DNA from: Sporosarcina beigongshangi
Lineage (GTDB): Bacteria; Actinomycetota; Actinomycetes; Actinomycetales; Micrococcaceae
Direction of reading: 5' to 3'
NCBI RefSeq assembly: GCF_016820535.1
Contig: NZ_JADHDY010000001.1
Coordinates: forward strand, 1-64,000
Length of the DNA stretch: 64,000 nt
Shown: piece by piece, positions 26,850 to 35,717 of the stretch
Numbering within the stretch: position 1 is the stretch's first letter
How the letters are laid out: each line of letters opens with the position of its first letter
Translations under genes and position numbers: made by a program
The notes under the pieces: generated by a model
What the model saw: only the letters and a program-made list of their open reading frames with translations
The model's database searches: none
Told to the model about the DNA's origin: nothing

Positions 26850-27518
26850 TTATGAATCCGAGCTGCTCTCGGAGAAATCAGGTGCTGCCACCGACCCGCG
26901 TGCATCCAAGTCGCGCAGCTGGCCTTCGATGTAGGTCTTCAGGCGTGTGCGGTAGTCGCGCTCGAATCCGCGCAGCTGCTCAACCTTGCGCTCCAGCACG
27001 GAACGCTGCTGTTCCAGGGCACCGAGCGTCTTGCGGCTCTTCTCCTGGGCGTCGTTGACAAGTGCGCTGGCCTCGATCTGTGCCTCGGCAATGATCTTGT
27101 CGCGCTGCTCCACGCCTGAGTTGACGTATTCGTCGTGCAGGCGCTGGGCGAGGGCGATAACGCCAGTGGCTGATTCTGCGGTATCCGCGGCGGCCGGCGC
27201 AGGAGCCGGTGCTGCAACAGGTGCTGCCACGACAGGCTCGGGAACCACGGGCTTGGGCGCCTCGGGCTCGGGAACCACGGCCTTCTCAACAACCGGCGCT
27301 TCCTTTACGGGCAGCGGTGCCGCCTGTGCGGGAACAGTGCCGGTCTTGGCTTCAGCCTGGGCAAGCTGCTTGCGCAGGTCGTCATTTTCCTGATGCAAGC
27401 GACGCAGTTCCACGACGATCTCGTCAAGAAAATCGTCGACTTCGTCCTGGTCGTAGCCTTCACGGAACTTGGTTGGCTGGAACCGCTTGTTGACAACGTC
27501 TTCTGGCGTAAGCGCCAT
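26850..27518 (-). CDS. divIVA: DivIVA / Wag31 polar growth protein
   Basis: DivIVA binds curved membrane at cell poles and septa and organises peptidoglycan synthesis in actinobacteria. The 222-residue protein has the N-terminal membrane-binding block (TPEDVVNKRFQPTKFREGYD, then QDEVDDFLDEIVVEL) followed by a first coiled coil. A Pro/Ala/Val-rich linker spans about 60-120 (repeats of VVPEPEAPKPVVPEPVVA). A second coiled coil follows (RDKIIAEAQIEASALVNDAQ, LEQQRSVLERKVEQLRGFE). The order is that of mycobacterial Wag31. GAGGTGA is 4 nt before the ATG. It ends the dcw cluster; a 145-bp gap with a possible promoter separates it from yggT. Confidence 0.94.
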   Translation of the reverse strand: MALTPEDVVNKRFQPTKFREGYDQDEVDDFLDEIVVELRRLHQENDDLRKQLAQAEAKTGTVPAQAAPLPVKEAPVVEKAVVPEPEAPKPVVPEPVVAAPVAAPAPAPAAADTAESATGVIALAQRLHDEYVNSGVEQRDKIIAEAQIEASALVNDAQEKSRKTLGALEQQRSVLERKVEQLRGFERDYRTRLKTYIEGQLRDLDARGSVAAPDFSESSSDS

Positions 27519-27625
27519 GTAGTCACCTCATTGCTATTAGTGAGTCAGCATCCGGCCGAAACCATACCGACTACGGTGCCTATACAAATCTGGAGATCTG
27601 CATTGGGGGGTCTATCGCTTTTTAC

Positions 27626-27653
27626 ACTATAACTTTTCCGCAGCGAAAACTAA
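27626..27653 (-). promoter_or_regulatory. Possible divIVA promoter
   Basis: On the minus strand TTAGTT (27648-27653) and TATAGT (27626-27631) are 16 bp apart in an AT-richer patch. The start would leave a leader of about 100 nt before divIVA. A second -10-like TATAGG lies closer, near 27580. Confidence 0.4.
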
Positions 27654-27663
27654 CGACGCGGCG

Positions 27664-27954
27664 TTAACTCGCCAAACTTTTTGTGACACTCATCCCAATT
27701 CCCACCGCCACGATCAATAGCAGGAAGCCAATATCCAGCGCCACGGAGCCTATCCGCAGCGGCGGGATCATGGCCCGCAGCTTGCGCAGCGGAGGGTCGG
27801 TGAGCCGGTAAATCAGCGACGCGCCGACCAGTGCGGCGCCCTTGGGCCGCCAGTCGCGGGCAAATACCTGTACCCAGTCGAATGCCATCCTCACCAACAG
27901 GGCAAGGAAGTACAGGAACAACAACACATAAAGAACTGCAAAAACAATTGTCAC
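27664..27954 (-). CDS. YggT family membrane protein
   Basis: This 96-residue protein has two hydrophobic segments (IVFAVLYVLLFLYFLALLV and LDIGFLLLIVAVGIGMSV) flanking the conserved DWVQVFARDWRPKG and LTDPPLRKLRAMIPPLRIG. These are the YggT signature found next to sepF and divIVA across Gram-positive bacteria, with a probable role in division or osmotic stress. The start is uncertain: GTG 27954 gives the usual length; GTG 27966 and GTG 28017 are open alternatives. None has a clear ribosome site. Confidence 0.87.
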   Translation of the reverse strand: MTIVFAVLYVLLFLYFLALLVRMAFDWVQVFARDWRPKGAALVGASLIYRLTDPPLRKLRAMIPPLRIGSVALDIGFLLLIVAVGIGMSVTKSLAS

Positions 27955-28065
27955 GCGGGTGCACACAATCTCTAGGTTGAGAAACTCTCGTGGAACTTTA
28001 GTCCAAGAATAGTCCACCCGGACAGCAACGGTCCGGGAGGAGTCTCCGTGACTCCTGTGTTAAAC

Positions 28066-28098
28066 GGACAGCCCGGGCACATCGTGCCCGGGCTGTCC
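28066..28098 (-). terminator. Hairpin between sepF and yggT
   Basis: A perfect 15-bp stem (GGACAGCCCGGGCAC, 28066-28080, with 28084-28098) with a 3-nt loop lies 20 bp after sepF. Reading on the minus strand only GTTTAAC follows, so termination may be partial and allow some yggT read-through. Confidence 0.75.
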
Positions 28099-28118
28099 TT
28101 CGATAACGCTGTTGGGGC

Positions 28119-28646
28119 CTAGCTCTGGTTGAAGAAGCTGGCCTGGGTGTCGGAAATCTTCTTGTCGTCGCCCAGCACCTCGATGTAGGACGGCGAGAGA
28201 AGAAACACCTTGTTGGTCACGCGCTCGATGGAGCCGCGGAGGCCGAACACCAGGCCGGCGGAGAAGTCCACGAGCCGCTTGGCATCGGCTTCACCCATGT
28301 CCGTAACGTTCATGATGACCGGAATGCCGTCACGGAAGCTCTCCCCAATGATCTTCGCGTCATTGTAAGAGCGGGGGTGGACGGTGGTGATCTGGCGCAA
28401 ACTAACTGCCTCTTCCCGATTTGATGCGGCACGCTTGATGGGGGTTACCGGGGCCCGGTATTCTTCGTCGCCGGCTTTGGGCGCGGGCGCTTCCTGGACA
28501 GGGGCGGCAACGGGTGCGGCTTCACGCACGGGCACCTCAGCATAGTCTTCGTCCTTGGCGAACTGCGGCGCATGCTCGGCGTCGTAGTGCTCGTCACCGT
28601 CAGCGAGCCCAAGAAAGATCATTGTCTTGCGCATAGCGCCAGCCAT
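28119..28646 (-). CDS. sepF: Cell division protein SepF
   Basis: SepF tethers FtsZ to the membrane and stands in for FtsA, which actinobacteria lack. The 175-residue protein starts with an amphipathic membrane-binding helix ([14 protein letters not shown]), an acidic disordered linker to about residue 80, and the conserved FtsZ-binding core ([60 protein letters not shown]). AGGAG is 5 nt before the ATG. The FtsZ tail it should bind ([10 protein letters not shown]) is present in the ftsZ upstream. Confidence 0.95.
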   Translation of the reverse strand: MAGAMRKTMIFLGLADGDEHYDAEHAPQFAKDEDYAEVPVREAAPVAAPVQEAPAPKAGDEEYRAPVTPIKRAASNREEAVSLRQITTVHPRSYNDAKIIGESFRDGIPVIMNVTDMGEADAKRLVDFSAGLVFGLRGSIERVTNKVFLLSPSYIEVLGDDKKISDTQASFFNQS

Positions 28647-28732
28647 GGTTGCTCCTCATTAGTTATGCAAAGCACAAAACTCTGTGATGATACGTTGTGC
28701 GGGAAATTCCGTTGTTGCCAACACCCAAAACG

Positions 28733-29491
28733 CTACAGCACGGCCGGGCGGGGTCCGAGTATATCGGAACCGACACGCAGGTGTGTCGCCCCGTACGCCA
28801 GCGCGGTTTCCAGGTCATGGCTCATGCCCGCGGACATCCGCCAGGCCTGCGGATGTTCTTCCACCACTTCTGCTGACAGCCGTGCCAGCAGCTCAAACGC
28901 CGGTTCCGGGTCGACGCCAAGGGGCGCCACTGCCATAACGCCGGCCAGCTCCAGGGCCTGGGCGGCAGCAATCCTTTCAGCCAGCCCCATCATGGACGAC
29001 GGCGCCAGCCCTCCCCTGCCGCTGTTGGCGCCGCCGGCGGGGGCGGCCAGCTCCGGATAGGCGCCGGAAAGATCGAGCTGGATGTAGCACTGCAGCCTGG
29101 CCCGTCCCGTTTCCTGTTGTTCGGCCACCATGGCCCGGTCCAGCGCCTTGACCAGCGACGGCCGGTCGATCGAGTGGACGGAATGCGCGTAGCCGGCCAC
29201 GGACCTGGCCTTGTTGCTCTGCAGCTGGCCGATGAAGTGCCACCGCAGTTCCGGGTCGGCCACCTCGGCCGCCTTGGCGGCCGCCTCCTGGTCCCGGTTC
29301 TCCCCCACGTCCGCCACGCCCAGGCGGCGCAGCCGCTGCACGTCTGCGCCAGGGTGGAACTTGGTGACCACGATGAGGGCCGGTTCGATGGCCCCTGCCG
29401 TGGGCAGGGCCGCGGCAATGCGCCGGCGCACGGCGTCAAGCCGTTCGGCAAGCTGGGTGGTGCGGGCGTCGTCTGGAGACAAAGAATTCAC
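28733..29491 (-). CDS. YggS family pyridoxal phosphate-binding protein
   Basis: This is a PLP-homeostasis protein (PLPBP family) with an alanine-racemase-like barrel but no known catalysis. The 252-residue protein from GTG 29491 has the PLP Lys in ALIVVTKFHPGADVQRL, GENRDQEAAAKAAEV, WHFIGQLQSNKARSV, the Met-Ser block MSAGMSHDLETALAYGATH and RVGSDILGPR. AAGGA precedes the GTG by 4 nt. It lies between pgeF and sepF, the usual place in Gram-positive dcw clusters. An insert around residues 155-170 (AAPAGGANSGRGGLAPS) is longer than typical. Confidence 0.93.
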   Translation of the reverse strand: MNSLSPDDARTTQLAERLDAVRRRIAAALPTAGAIEPALIVVTKFHPGADVQRLRRLGVADVGENRDQEAAAKAAEVADPELRWHFIGQLQSNKARSVAGYAHSVHSIDRPSLVKALDRAMVAEQQETGRARLQCYIQLDLSGAYPELAAPAGGANSGRGGLAPSSMMGLAERIAAAQALELAGVMAVAPLGVDPEPAFELLARLSAEVVEEHPQAWRMSAGMSHDLETALAYGATHLRVGSDILGPRPAVL

Positions 29492-29514
29492 ATTTCCTTC
29501 AGGTGCGGGGCTTG

Positions 29515-30285
29515 TCAGGGCCGAGGTGCTGCTGTGACCAGGCCGATGAAGCGGCCTTCGGCTTCGCCGTCGCGCTGGGACCGGCGGTGGGAGTAGTAGC
29601 GGCTGTCCTCCAGCGTGCAGGTGCCGCTGGCGTGGGCCGCGACGCCGTTGGCCTGCAACTGGGCGAGCACGGCGGCCGGCAGGTCCAGTGCCGGGGTTCC
29701 CCAACTGGTGGTGGCACAGGCCTGCGGGACCCGTGCCGCGACGGCGGCCCGCATGTCCTCGGGGACTTCGTAGCAGGAGCCGCAGACGCTGGGGCCAAGC
29801 CAGGCCTCGATGCCGATCGCGCCCGCGCGCCGCAGTTCAGCCACGACCGAGTCGATCACTCCGGCCTCAACGCCCGGCCGCCCGGCATGCGCGACGCCCA
29901 GCAGTGGTTCCCCGCCGGGGCCCTGGCCCACCAGGACCACGGGAACACAGTCGGCCACCATGACGGCGAGGCCAACCGCTTGGACCGGCATGCCCAGGGC
30001 TCCCGAACCCGAACCCGCGGGTGGGCGGGATGATGCGGCGGGGTCCAGCACCATGGCATCGGCGGTGGGGGCTGCGGAGCCTTGTTCGCCTCCCGCCACG
30101 ATGGCCGTGTGTGACCCGTGCACCTGGTTCATGTAGGCGATGGAGCCTCCGGCCGCGGCAGCCACGGCGGCACGCCGTGCGGCGACGCGGGCTGGATCGT
30201 CACCAACATGAAAGGCCAGGTTGCCGGCCGTGGTGTCGGTGAAGCCGACCCTGATTCCGGGGCGGACTTCCTTCATGGACCACAT
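29515..30285 (-). CDS. pgeF: Peptidoglycan editing factor (laccase-domain, YfiH family)
   Basis: PgeF-type proteins remove wrongly placed L-Ser from cell-wall precursors; some related laccase-domain proteins act on purine nucleosides. The 256-residue protein has the zinc-site blocks MNQVHGSHT, VMVADCVPVVLVG, LLGVAHAGRPGVEAGVI and GTCTLEDSRYYSHRR, with the conserved His and Cys residues intact. ATG 30285 is my choice; ATG 30276 and TTG 30306 are alternatives and none has a strong ribosome site. It starts 57 bp after ftsZ on the same strand and precedes yggS by 23 bp. Confidence 0.92.
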   Translation of the reverse strand: MWSMKEVRPGIRVGFTDTTAGNLAFHVGDDPARVAARRAAVAAAAGGSIAYMNQVHGSHTAIVAGGEQGSAAPTADAMVLDPAASSRPPAGSGSGALGMPVQAVGLAVMVADCVPVVLVGQGPGGEPLLGVAHAGRPGVEAGVIDSVVAELRRAGAIGIEAWLGPSVCGSCYEVPEDMRAAVAARVPQACATTSWGTPALDLPAAVLAQLQANGVAAHASGTCTLEDSRYYSHRRSQRDGEAEGRFIGLVTAAPRP

Positions 30286-30342
30286 GCGGGCAACCTGACC
30301 ATTCAAGATTCACCGGCAGCGCGCTGTCGGCAGGGGCGGAAC

Positions 30343-31512
30343 TTACTTCAGGAAGTCGGGGACATCCAGGTCATCGGCGCGGTGGCCGGTGAGGTCGGGT
30401 TCGACGATGGCGGGAAGCTCAACGTCGAAGCCGCCGTCTGCCGGAACGTGGGTGCCGGACTGGGTGCTCCACTGGTTCAGGTTTGTCACGGTGGCGCTGG
30501 CCGGTTCCGCCAGGGGTGCAGGCGGTGCTACGGCGGCGGCCGGCTCGGCAACCGCGGATTCGGCCTCGGGGGCGTCGAAGCCGGCGGCGATGACGGTCAC
30601 GCGGACCTCGTCACCCAGGGCGTCGTCAATAACGGCACCGAAGATGATGTTGGCCTCGGGGTGCGCCACTTCCTGAACGAGGCGGGCGGCCTCATTGATC
30701 TCGAACAGGCCAAGGTCGGAGCCGCCCTGGACCGAGAGCAGCACGCCGTGGGCGCCGTCGATCGACGCCTCCAACAGGGGTGAGGCGATGGCCAGCTCCG
30801 CCGCCTTGACGGCGCGGTCTTCCCCGCGGGCCGAGCCGATGCCCATGAGGGCCGAGCCGGCACCCTGCATGACCGACTTCACGTCGGCAAAGTCAAGGTT
30901 GATCAGGCCGGGCGTGGTGATCAGGTCGGTGATGCCCTGGACGCCTGACAGCAGCACCTGGTCGGCGGAACGGAAGGCATCCATGACCGAGACGTTGCGG
31001 TCGCTGATGGACAGCAGCCGGTCATTCGGGATCACGATAAGCGTGTCGACCTCGTCGCGCAGCGCTTCGATGCCGTTGTCGGCACTGGAAGCCCGGCGGC
31101 GGCCCTCGAACGTGAACGGGCGGGTCACAACGCCAATGGTCAGGGCGCCGAGTGTGCGCGCGATGCGGGCAACGACGGGTGCGCCGCCGGTTCCGGTTCC
31201 GCCGCCTTCTCCGGCCGTGACAAACACCATGTCCGCCCCGCGCAGAACCTCTTCGATTTCCTCTGCATGGTCTTCGGCAGCCTGGCGGCCGACGTCAGGA
31301 TTTGCGCCGGCGCCCAGGCCGCGCGTCAGTTCCCGGCCCACGTCAAGCTTGACGTCGGCGTCGCTCATGAGCAGCGCCTGGGCATCGGTATTGATGGCGA
31401 TGAATTCAACGCCGCGCAGACCCACGTCAATCATGCGGTTCACTGCATTTACGCCGCCGCCGCCGATACCGACGACTTTGATGACTGCCAAGTAATTCTG
31501 GGGTGCTGCCAC
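30343..31512 (-). CDS. ftsZ: Cell division protein FtsZ
   Basis: FtsZ is the tubulin-like GTPase that forms the division ring. The 389-residue protein has [17 protein letters not shown], the tubulin signature [13 protein letters not shown] near residue 104, [18 protein letters not shown], the synergy loop with [11 protein letters not shown] and a Pro/Ala-rich linker before the conserved C-terminal peptide [10 protein letters not shown] that binds SepF and FtsW. GTG 31512 has AAGGGA 8 nt upstream. The 317-bp region before it has its own likely promoter and a palindrome, so ftsZ need not depend on read-through from ftsQ. Confidence 0.98.
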   Translation of the reverse strand: MAAPQNYLAVIKVVGIGGGGVNAVNRMIDVGLRGVEFIAINTDAQALLMSDADVKLDVGRELTRGLGAGANPDVGRQAAEDHAEEIEEVLRGADMVFVTAGEGGGTGTGGAPVVARIARTLGALTIGVVTRPFTFEGRRRASSADNGIEALRDEVDTLIVIPNDRLLSISDRNVSVMDAFRSADQVLLSGVQGITDLITTPGLINLDFADVKSVMQGAGSALMGIGSARGEDRAVKAAELAIASPLLEASIDGAHGVLLSVQGGSDLGLFEINEAARLVQEVAHPEANIIFGAVIDDALGDEVRVTVIAAGFDAPEAESAVAEPAAAVAPPAPLAEPASATVTNLNQWSTQSGTHVPADGGFDVELPAIVEPDLTGHRADDLDVPDFLK

Positions 31513-31563
31513 GTTACGTGTCCCTTGTTCGTTTGTTGCTTCGAAGATCAAAAAGTGCTGCTT

Positions 31564-31580
31564 CACCGGCGCCGCCGGTG
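31564..31580 (-). other. Small hairpin in the ftsZ leader
   Basis: CACCGGC and GCCGGTG form a 7-bp stem with a 3-nt loop about 52 nt before the ftsZ start. No T tract follows. It could affect message stability or translation. Confidence 0.35.
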
Positions 31581-31648
31581 GTCCCTGCAGGCCCCTCAGC
31601 GTCGATCCTGAGATGAACCCTTCAGTTCCACTTGAAGCTTTGCCAGCT

Positions 31649-31695
31649 TAACCTTCAAGTTGAAGGTTATAGTTATGTCAACTAACTCTTGTCAG
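31649..31695 (-). promoter_or_regulatory. ftsZ promoter region with a 21-bp palindrome
   Basis: TAACCTTCAA (31649-31658) and TTGAAGGTTA (31660-31669) form perfect 10-bp arms around one base. On the minus strand CTGACA (31690-31695) and TATAAC (31666-31671), 18 bp apart, make a plausible promoter whose -10 overlaps the palindrome. The transcript would carry a leader of about 150 nt. The element is in the ftsQ-ftsZ intergenic region (31513-31829), which has no gene. Confidence 0.6.
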
Positions 31696-31829
31696 TGACG
31701 CTATGGTGCATCCGCCCCGCATGCAATTACCACTGCCGCGTGTCGCGTGAATCCGGCCAAAAAACCACGCATTCCCTGTCCGGCGCCTGCCGGGCGGGGT
31801 TTTTCCACACGCGCACCATCATCTCACCT

Positions 31830-33131
31830 TTACCGGGTCACCGGATGGCGCGGGGCGCTGACGTCAAAGACGTTGACGGGGGCCGGCTCCGGGGCGCCGG
31901 CAACGGGTTCCGGGGCGGGTGCCGTCAACAGGGCTTCCAGCACCACGGCCTTGAGCTCCATGTCGCTGGCATCCCCCCAAATGACGCTCCGTCCGTCGAT
32001 GAGCTTCAGCTCCACGGCGTCGGGCGAGGCAGCCGTGGCGTTGGCCAGCTGCGAGAGAATGGTCTGCGGCAGGTTGGCCAGCACCGCGGTCATCGCCTTG
32101 AACGTGTCCTGCCCAATGACCGCCTTGCCGCCGTCGATCAGCGGCAGCGGCACGGATGCCGGGTCCGCGGTGGATCCAAGCTCCACCCCGTCCTGGTCAA
32201 CCATCAGGTAGCTGTCCTCGTTCTTGAGCAGGGCCACCGGCACCCTCTCCACGATGTGGACCAGCAGCGTGGACGGGGGCTTGGCCTCAATGCTGGAGCT
32301 CTTCACCTGCACCACGGGGCCCAGGAGTGCCTGGACCTCATCCGCCGTCACCTGCGGCAGCGGCGTGCCGTAAATGGGCGCAACGGCGTGGTCCAGAACT
32401 TTCGGATCCACGAGCTTCTGGCCTTCAAAGACCACGGTCTTCACGGCCAGGACCGGGGAAAACAGGGCAAAGGACATGATGAGTGCCAGCACCACCACGA
32501 CTCCGGCCGTGCCGTAGATGACGGCGCGGCGCCGGCGCTTGTGCGCGGGCAGGGGAAAGGCCAGCACCTGGGCGTCGGGACCGTCGTCATCCCCGGCGGG
32601 GTTGACGTGGGCTGTTCCCGCCGCGGGTCCAGGCCCGACGGCGCCCGCCCGGTCCGATCCTGCGGCTCCCGGTTTGGTGCTGCCGGGTTTGGCGGTGCCG
32701 GGTTGGGCTGCGCCAGTTTTGCCTGTGACAGCTTTGCCTGTGCGGGGTTGGGCCGCACCTGCTCCTGCCCGGTCGGCAGGGGCAGGCGTTGAAGCTGAGT
32801 CGGCGGGGCCGGCTGCGGCCTGGCCCAATTTCCGGGCTCGCGCCTTGGCACCCAGGCCCGCTCCCGTGGCCCTGGCCGTCCGGGCCTTGTCCGGACCGGC
32901 CTTCGCACGGTCAGGGCGCGCGGCGGATCCACGGTCACCTGCCGGCACCGGTTCCACGGATACCTTGGAGCTGGTGCTGCGCACGGCTCCCGCAGTGGGT
33001 GCAGCCGGGGGCTGGACTCCGCCGGCCGGTGGAACGGGCCGCGCATCCTGTGCCGGGGCGTCAGCGGAGCCGGCCCCCGTTTCCTGCCCGGGGCGGGTCC
33101 GGATGACCCTCGGCTTGCGCGGCTCAGCCAT
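31830..33131 (-). CDS. ftsQ: Cell division protein FtsQ with long disordered tail
   Basis: FtsQ links early and late divisome proteins. The cytoplasmic N-terminal part is about 200 residues of low-complexity Ala/Pro/Gly/Lys sequence (for example TGKAVTGKTGAAQPGTAKPG). One membrane helix follows at about 204-226 (AVIYGTAGVVVVLALIMSFA). The POTRA domain begins at AVKTVVFEGQKLVDPKVL, and the beta domain ends near DGRSVIWGDASDMELKAVVLEALL. At 433 residues it is much longer than most FtsQ proteins because of the tail. The start overlaps murC by 8 nt. Confidence 0.92.
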   Translation of the reverse strand: MAEPRKPRVIRTRPGQETGAGSADAPAQDARPVPPAGGVQPPAAPTAGAVRSTSSKVSVEPVPAGDRGSAARPDRAKAGPDKARTARATGAGLGAKARARKLGQAAAGPADSASTPAPADRAGAGAAQPRTGKAVTGKTGAAQPGTAKPGSTKPGAAGSDRAGAVGPGPAAGTAHVNPAGDDDGPDAQVLAFPLPAHKRRRRAVIYGTAGVVVVLALIMSFALFSPVLAVKTVVFEGQKLVDPKVLDHAVAPIYGTPLPQVTADEVQALLGPVVQVKSSSIEAKPPSTLLVHIVERVPVALLKNEDSYLMVDQDGVELGSTADPASVPLPLIDGGKAVIGQDTFKAMTAVLANLPQTILSQLANATAASPDAVELKLIDGRSVIWGDASDMELKAVVLEALLTAPAPEPVAGAPEPAPVNVFDVSAPRHPVTR

Positions 33132-34566
33132 GGCCGTGGCCCTGCAGTGCCGCCACGAGGTCGGGGCCGAGTTCCGTGACGTCGCCGGCGCCGACTGTCA
33201 AGATAATGTCCCCGGCTTCGGCCCCGCCGGCCAGCCGGGCCACGGCGGCGGCGCTGTCCGGTGCGTAGCCGGTGGGCTTGTGCAGGCGGGAGGTGATGAG
33301 TTCGCTCGTAACTCCGGGGACCGGGTCTTCGCGGGCGGGGTAAATGTCCAGGACGGCCACGGTGTCGGCAAGGTCGAGCGCCTGCGCAAATTCTGCGGCA
33401 AATTCCGCGGTGCGGGAGAACAGGTGTGGCTGGAACAGCACATGCACCTTGTGGGCCCCGGCCACGGTGCGGGCTGCCTGCAGGGCCGCGGCCACCTCTG
33501 TGGGGTGGTGGGCGTAGTCGTCGTACACCGCCACGCCACGCCCTTCGCCCTTGGCTTCAAAACGGCGTGCCGCACCGCTGAACTGTGCCAGCCCGGCGAC
33601 GGCCGCTGACACGTCCACGCCAAGTGCCACGGCCACGGCCAGGGCGGCCGCTGCGTTGCGGAGGTTGTGGTCGCCGGGGACACCCAGGCTCAGCTCCAAC
33701 TCCCGGCCTTCACCGCCCGGAAGGAGCCCGGGACGCAGCACCACGGTTGCACTGGTGTGCAGCCCGTCCCGCTCCCCCGGGACCAGCCTGATGTCGGCCC
33801 CGTCCGTGAAGCCGTAGCCGAGGCAGCGGGTTCCGGAAGCGGCGGCCTGCGCAGCCAAGGCGGCCGATCCGGCGTCGTCCATGCAGGCCACCAGCGTCCC
33901 GCCGGCCGGCAGCAACGCCACAAATTCCTCGAAGGCGTCAAAGACGGCCTCGGCCGTGCCGTAGTGGTCCAGGTGGTCGGCCTCAAGGTTTGTGACGACC
34001 GCGACCTGGGGCCGGTAGTTGAGGAAGGAGGCGTCGGATTCGTCGGCCTCGGCGACAAAGACGGGCGCCGTGCCGTGGGCGGCGTTGACGCCGAGCCCCT
34101 GCACCGTGCCGCCCACGGCGAAGGAGGCATCCACGCCGGCGGCGCGCAGCATGACCGTGACCATGGAGGTCGTGGTGGTCTTGCCGTGCGTGCCGGCAAC
34201 CGCCACCACGGCGTCGTCGGCCATGGCCGCGGCCAGCGCCTGCGAACGGTGCAGCACGCGAAGCCCGGCTGCCCTGGCCGCAGTCAACTCCGGGTTGGAC
34301 TCGCGGATGGCGGTGGAAACCACCACGGTGTCCGCACCTTCCACGTTGCCGGCGGCCTGGCCGACGAACACGGCTGCGCCGAGGCCCTTCAGCTGTTCCA
34401 GGCCGGCCGAGTTCCGTGCGTCGGAGCCGCTGACGGCCACGCCCTGTCCGAGCATGATGCGGGCGATCGCGGACATACCGGCCCCGCCCATGCCGATGAA
34501 ATGCACGCGGCCCAGTTCAGCCAGTGTTGGTGGGTTGTAAGCCACGGGGGTTGTTTCCTTCCTCAT
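33124..34566 (-). CDS. murC: UDP-N-acetylmuramate--L-alanine ligase
   Basis: MurC adds L-Ala to UDP-MurNAc, the first peptide step of wall precursor synthesis. The 480-residue protein has the N-terminal [19 protein letters not shown], the ATP loop [18 protein letters not shown] near residue 120, [21 protein letters not shown], and [19 protein letters not shown]. Length is normal. Its ATG overlaps the murG TGA by 4 nt (ATGA), so the genes are coupled. ftsQ begins within its last codons. Confidence 0.97.
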   Translation of the reverse strand: MRKETTPVAYNPPTLAELGRVHFIGMGGAGMSAIARIMLGQGVAVSGSDARNSAGLEQLKGLGAAVFVGQAAGNVEGADTVVVSTAIRESNPELTAARAAGLRVLHRSQALAAAMADDAVVAVAGTHGKTTTTSMVTVMLRAAGVDASFAVGGTVQGLGVNAAHGTAPVFVAEADESDASFLNYRPQVAVVTNLEADHLDHYGTAEAVFDAFEEFVALLPAGGTLVACMDDAGSAALAAQAAASGTRCLGYGFTDGADIRLVPGERDGLHTSATVVLRPGLLPGGEGRELELSLGVPGDHNLRNAAAALAVAVALGVDVSAAVAGLAQFSGAARRFEAKGEGRGVAVYDDYAHHPTEVAAALQAARTVAGAHKVHVLFQPHLFSRTAEFAAEFAQALDLADTVAVLDIYPAREDPVPGVTSELITSRLHKPTGYAPDSAAAVARLAGGAEAGDIILTVGAGDVTELGPDLVAALQGHGHG

Positions 34567-35717
34567 GCGCTGGGTGTCCCGCCAGCGGCAAATACCATGT
34601 CAGCCATGCGTTCCGCTGCGTCGCGGATGCCATGCCGGGCCGCAGCCGCACCCATGAGTTCCAGGCGTGGGGCGTCCAGCACCAGGGGCACGACTTCACG
34701 CTCAATCCAGGCCGCGTCGAGATCCGCGTCGGGCACCAGCAGTGCGGCCTCGGCACGCACCAGCTCATCGGCGTTGCGGGCCTGCTCCCCGTTGCCGATG
34801 GGCAGCGGCACAAACACCGCGGGAAGTCCGACGGCGGCCACCTCGGACACTGTTCCGGCACCTGAGCGGCACAACAGCAGGTCGGCTGCGGCGTAGACAT
34901 CCGCCATCGTCTCCACGTACTCAACCTGCCGGTATAGGGGCGCCGTGAGTTCCGTGCCGTCGTCGTTGAGGACGGGCTTGCCCTTGCCGGTGATGTGCAG
35001 GGTCTGGATCCCGGCCTCGGCCAGTGCGTCGAGGGCGCCTGCGACGGCGGTGTTGAGCCGCAGCGCACCCAGCGAGCCGCCCGTGACGATCAAGGCGGGC
35101 AGCTCCGGGTCGAGGCCGAGGCGTTGGCGGGCACCGGCACGGGCACCGGCCCGGTCCAGCCCCGCAATGTCCGCCCTCATGGGCATGCCCACGAGGTGTG
35201 CGTGGCGGATCTTCGTTGCGGCAAAGGCGGTGCCCACATGGCTGGTGAAGCGGGCCCCCACCTTGTTGGCGAGTCCCGCCCGCGTGTTGGCCTCGTGGAT
35301 GACAATCGGCACGCCCAGGGATTTTGCGGCCAGGTACATGGGTGTGCAGACGTACCCTCCCACGCCCACCAGGACATCGGCTTCGGCATCGTTGAGGATG
35401 CCCTTTGCCGTGGCCACTGCCTGGCGCATGCGTCCGGGCAGCTTGGCAAAGTCCGCTGAAGGCCGCCGCGGCAGCGGGATGCGTTCAATGAAGGCAAGTT
35501 CGTGCCCGGCCGCGGGAACAAGTGTCTCCTCGAGTCCTCCCCTGCTGCCCACGGCCAGGATGGCGGCAGCGGGCTGCCGGTCCCGAATGGCCGCGGCGAT
35601 GGCCAGCAGCGGGCTGACGTGCCCGGCGGAACCGCCCCCGGCCAGGACGACGGACAGCGGCTGCCCCTGGGGTGCCCGGCGCTGGCCTGCTGGTGTCTGG
35701 TTTTGCTGCGGCGTCAT
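34563..35717 (-). CDS. murG: Lipid II synthase MurG
   Basis: MurG transfers GlcNAc from UDP-GlcNAc to lipid I, giving lipid II, at the inner membrane face. The 384-residue protein has the glycosyltransferase GT28 blocks [64 protein letters not shown] and [23 protein letters not shown] 35717 overlaps the ftsW TGA by 4 nt, which fixes the start; the frame is open further upstream inside ftsW but that is noise. It lies between ftsW and murC. Confidence 0.97.
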   Translation of the reverse strand: MTPQQNQTPAGQRRAPQGQPLSVVLAGGGSAGHVSPLLAIAAAIRDRQPAAAILAVGSRGGLEETLVPAAGHELAFIERIPLPRRPSADFAKLPGRMRQAVATAKGILNDAEADVLVGVGGYVCTPMYLAAKSLGVPIVIHEANTRAGLANKVGARFTSHVGTAFAATKIRHAHLVGMPMRADIAGLDRAGARAGARQRLGLDPELPALIVTGGSLGALRLNTAVAGALDALAEAGIQTLHITGKGKPVLNDDGTELTAPLYRQVEYVETMADVYAAADLLLCRSGAGTVSEVAAVGLPAVFVPLPIGNGEQARNADELVRAEAALLVPDADLDAAWIEREVVPLVLDAPRLELMGAAAARHGIRDAAERMADMVFAAGGTPSA

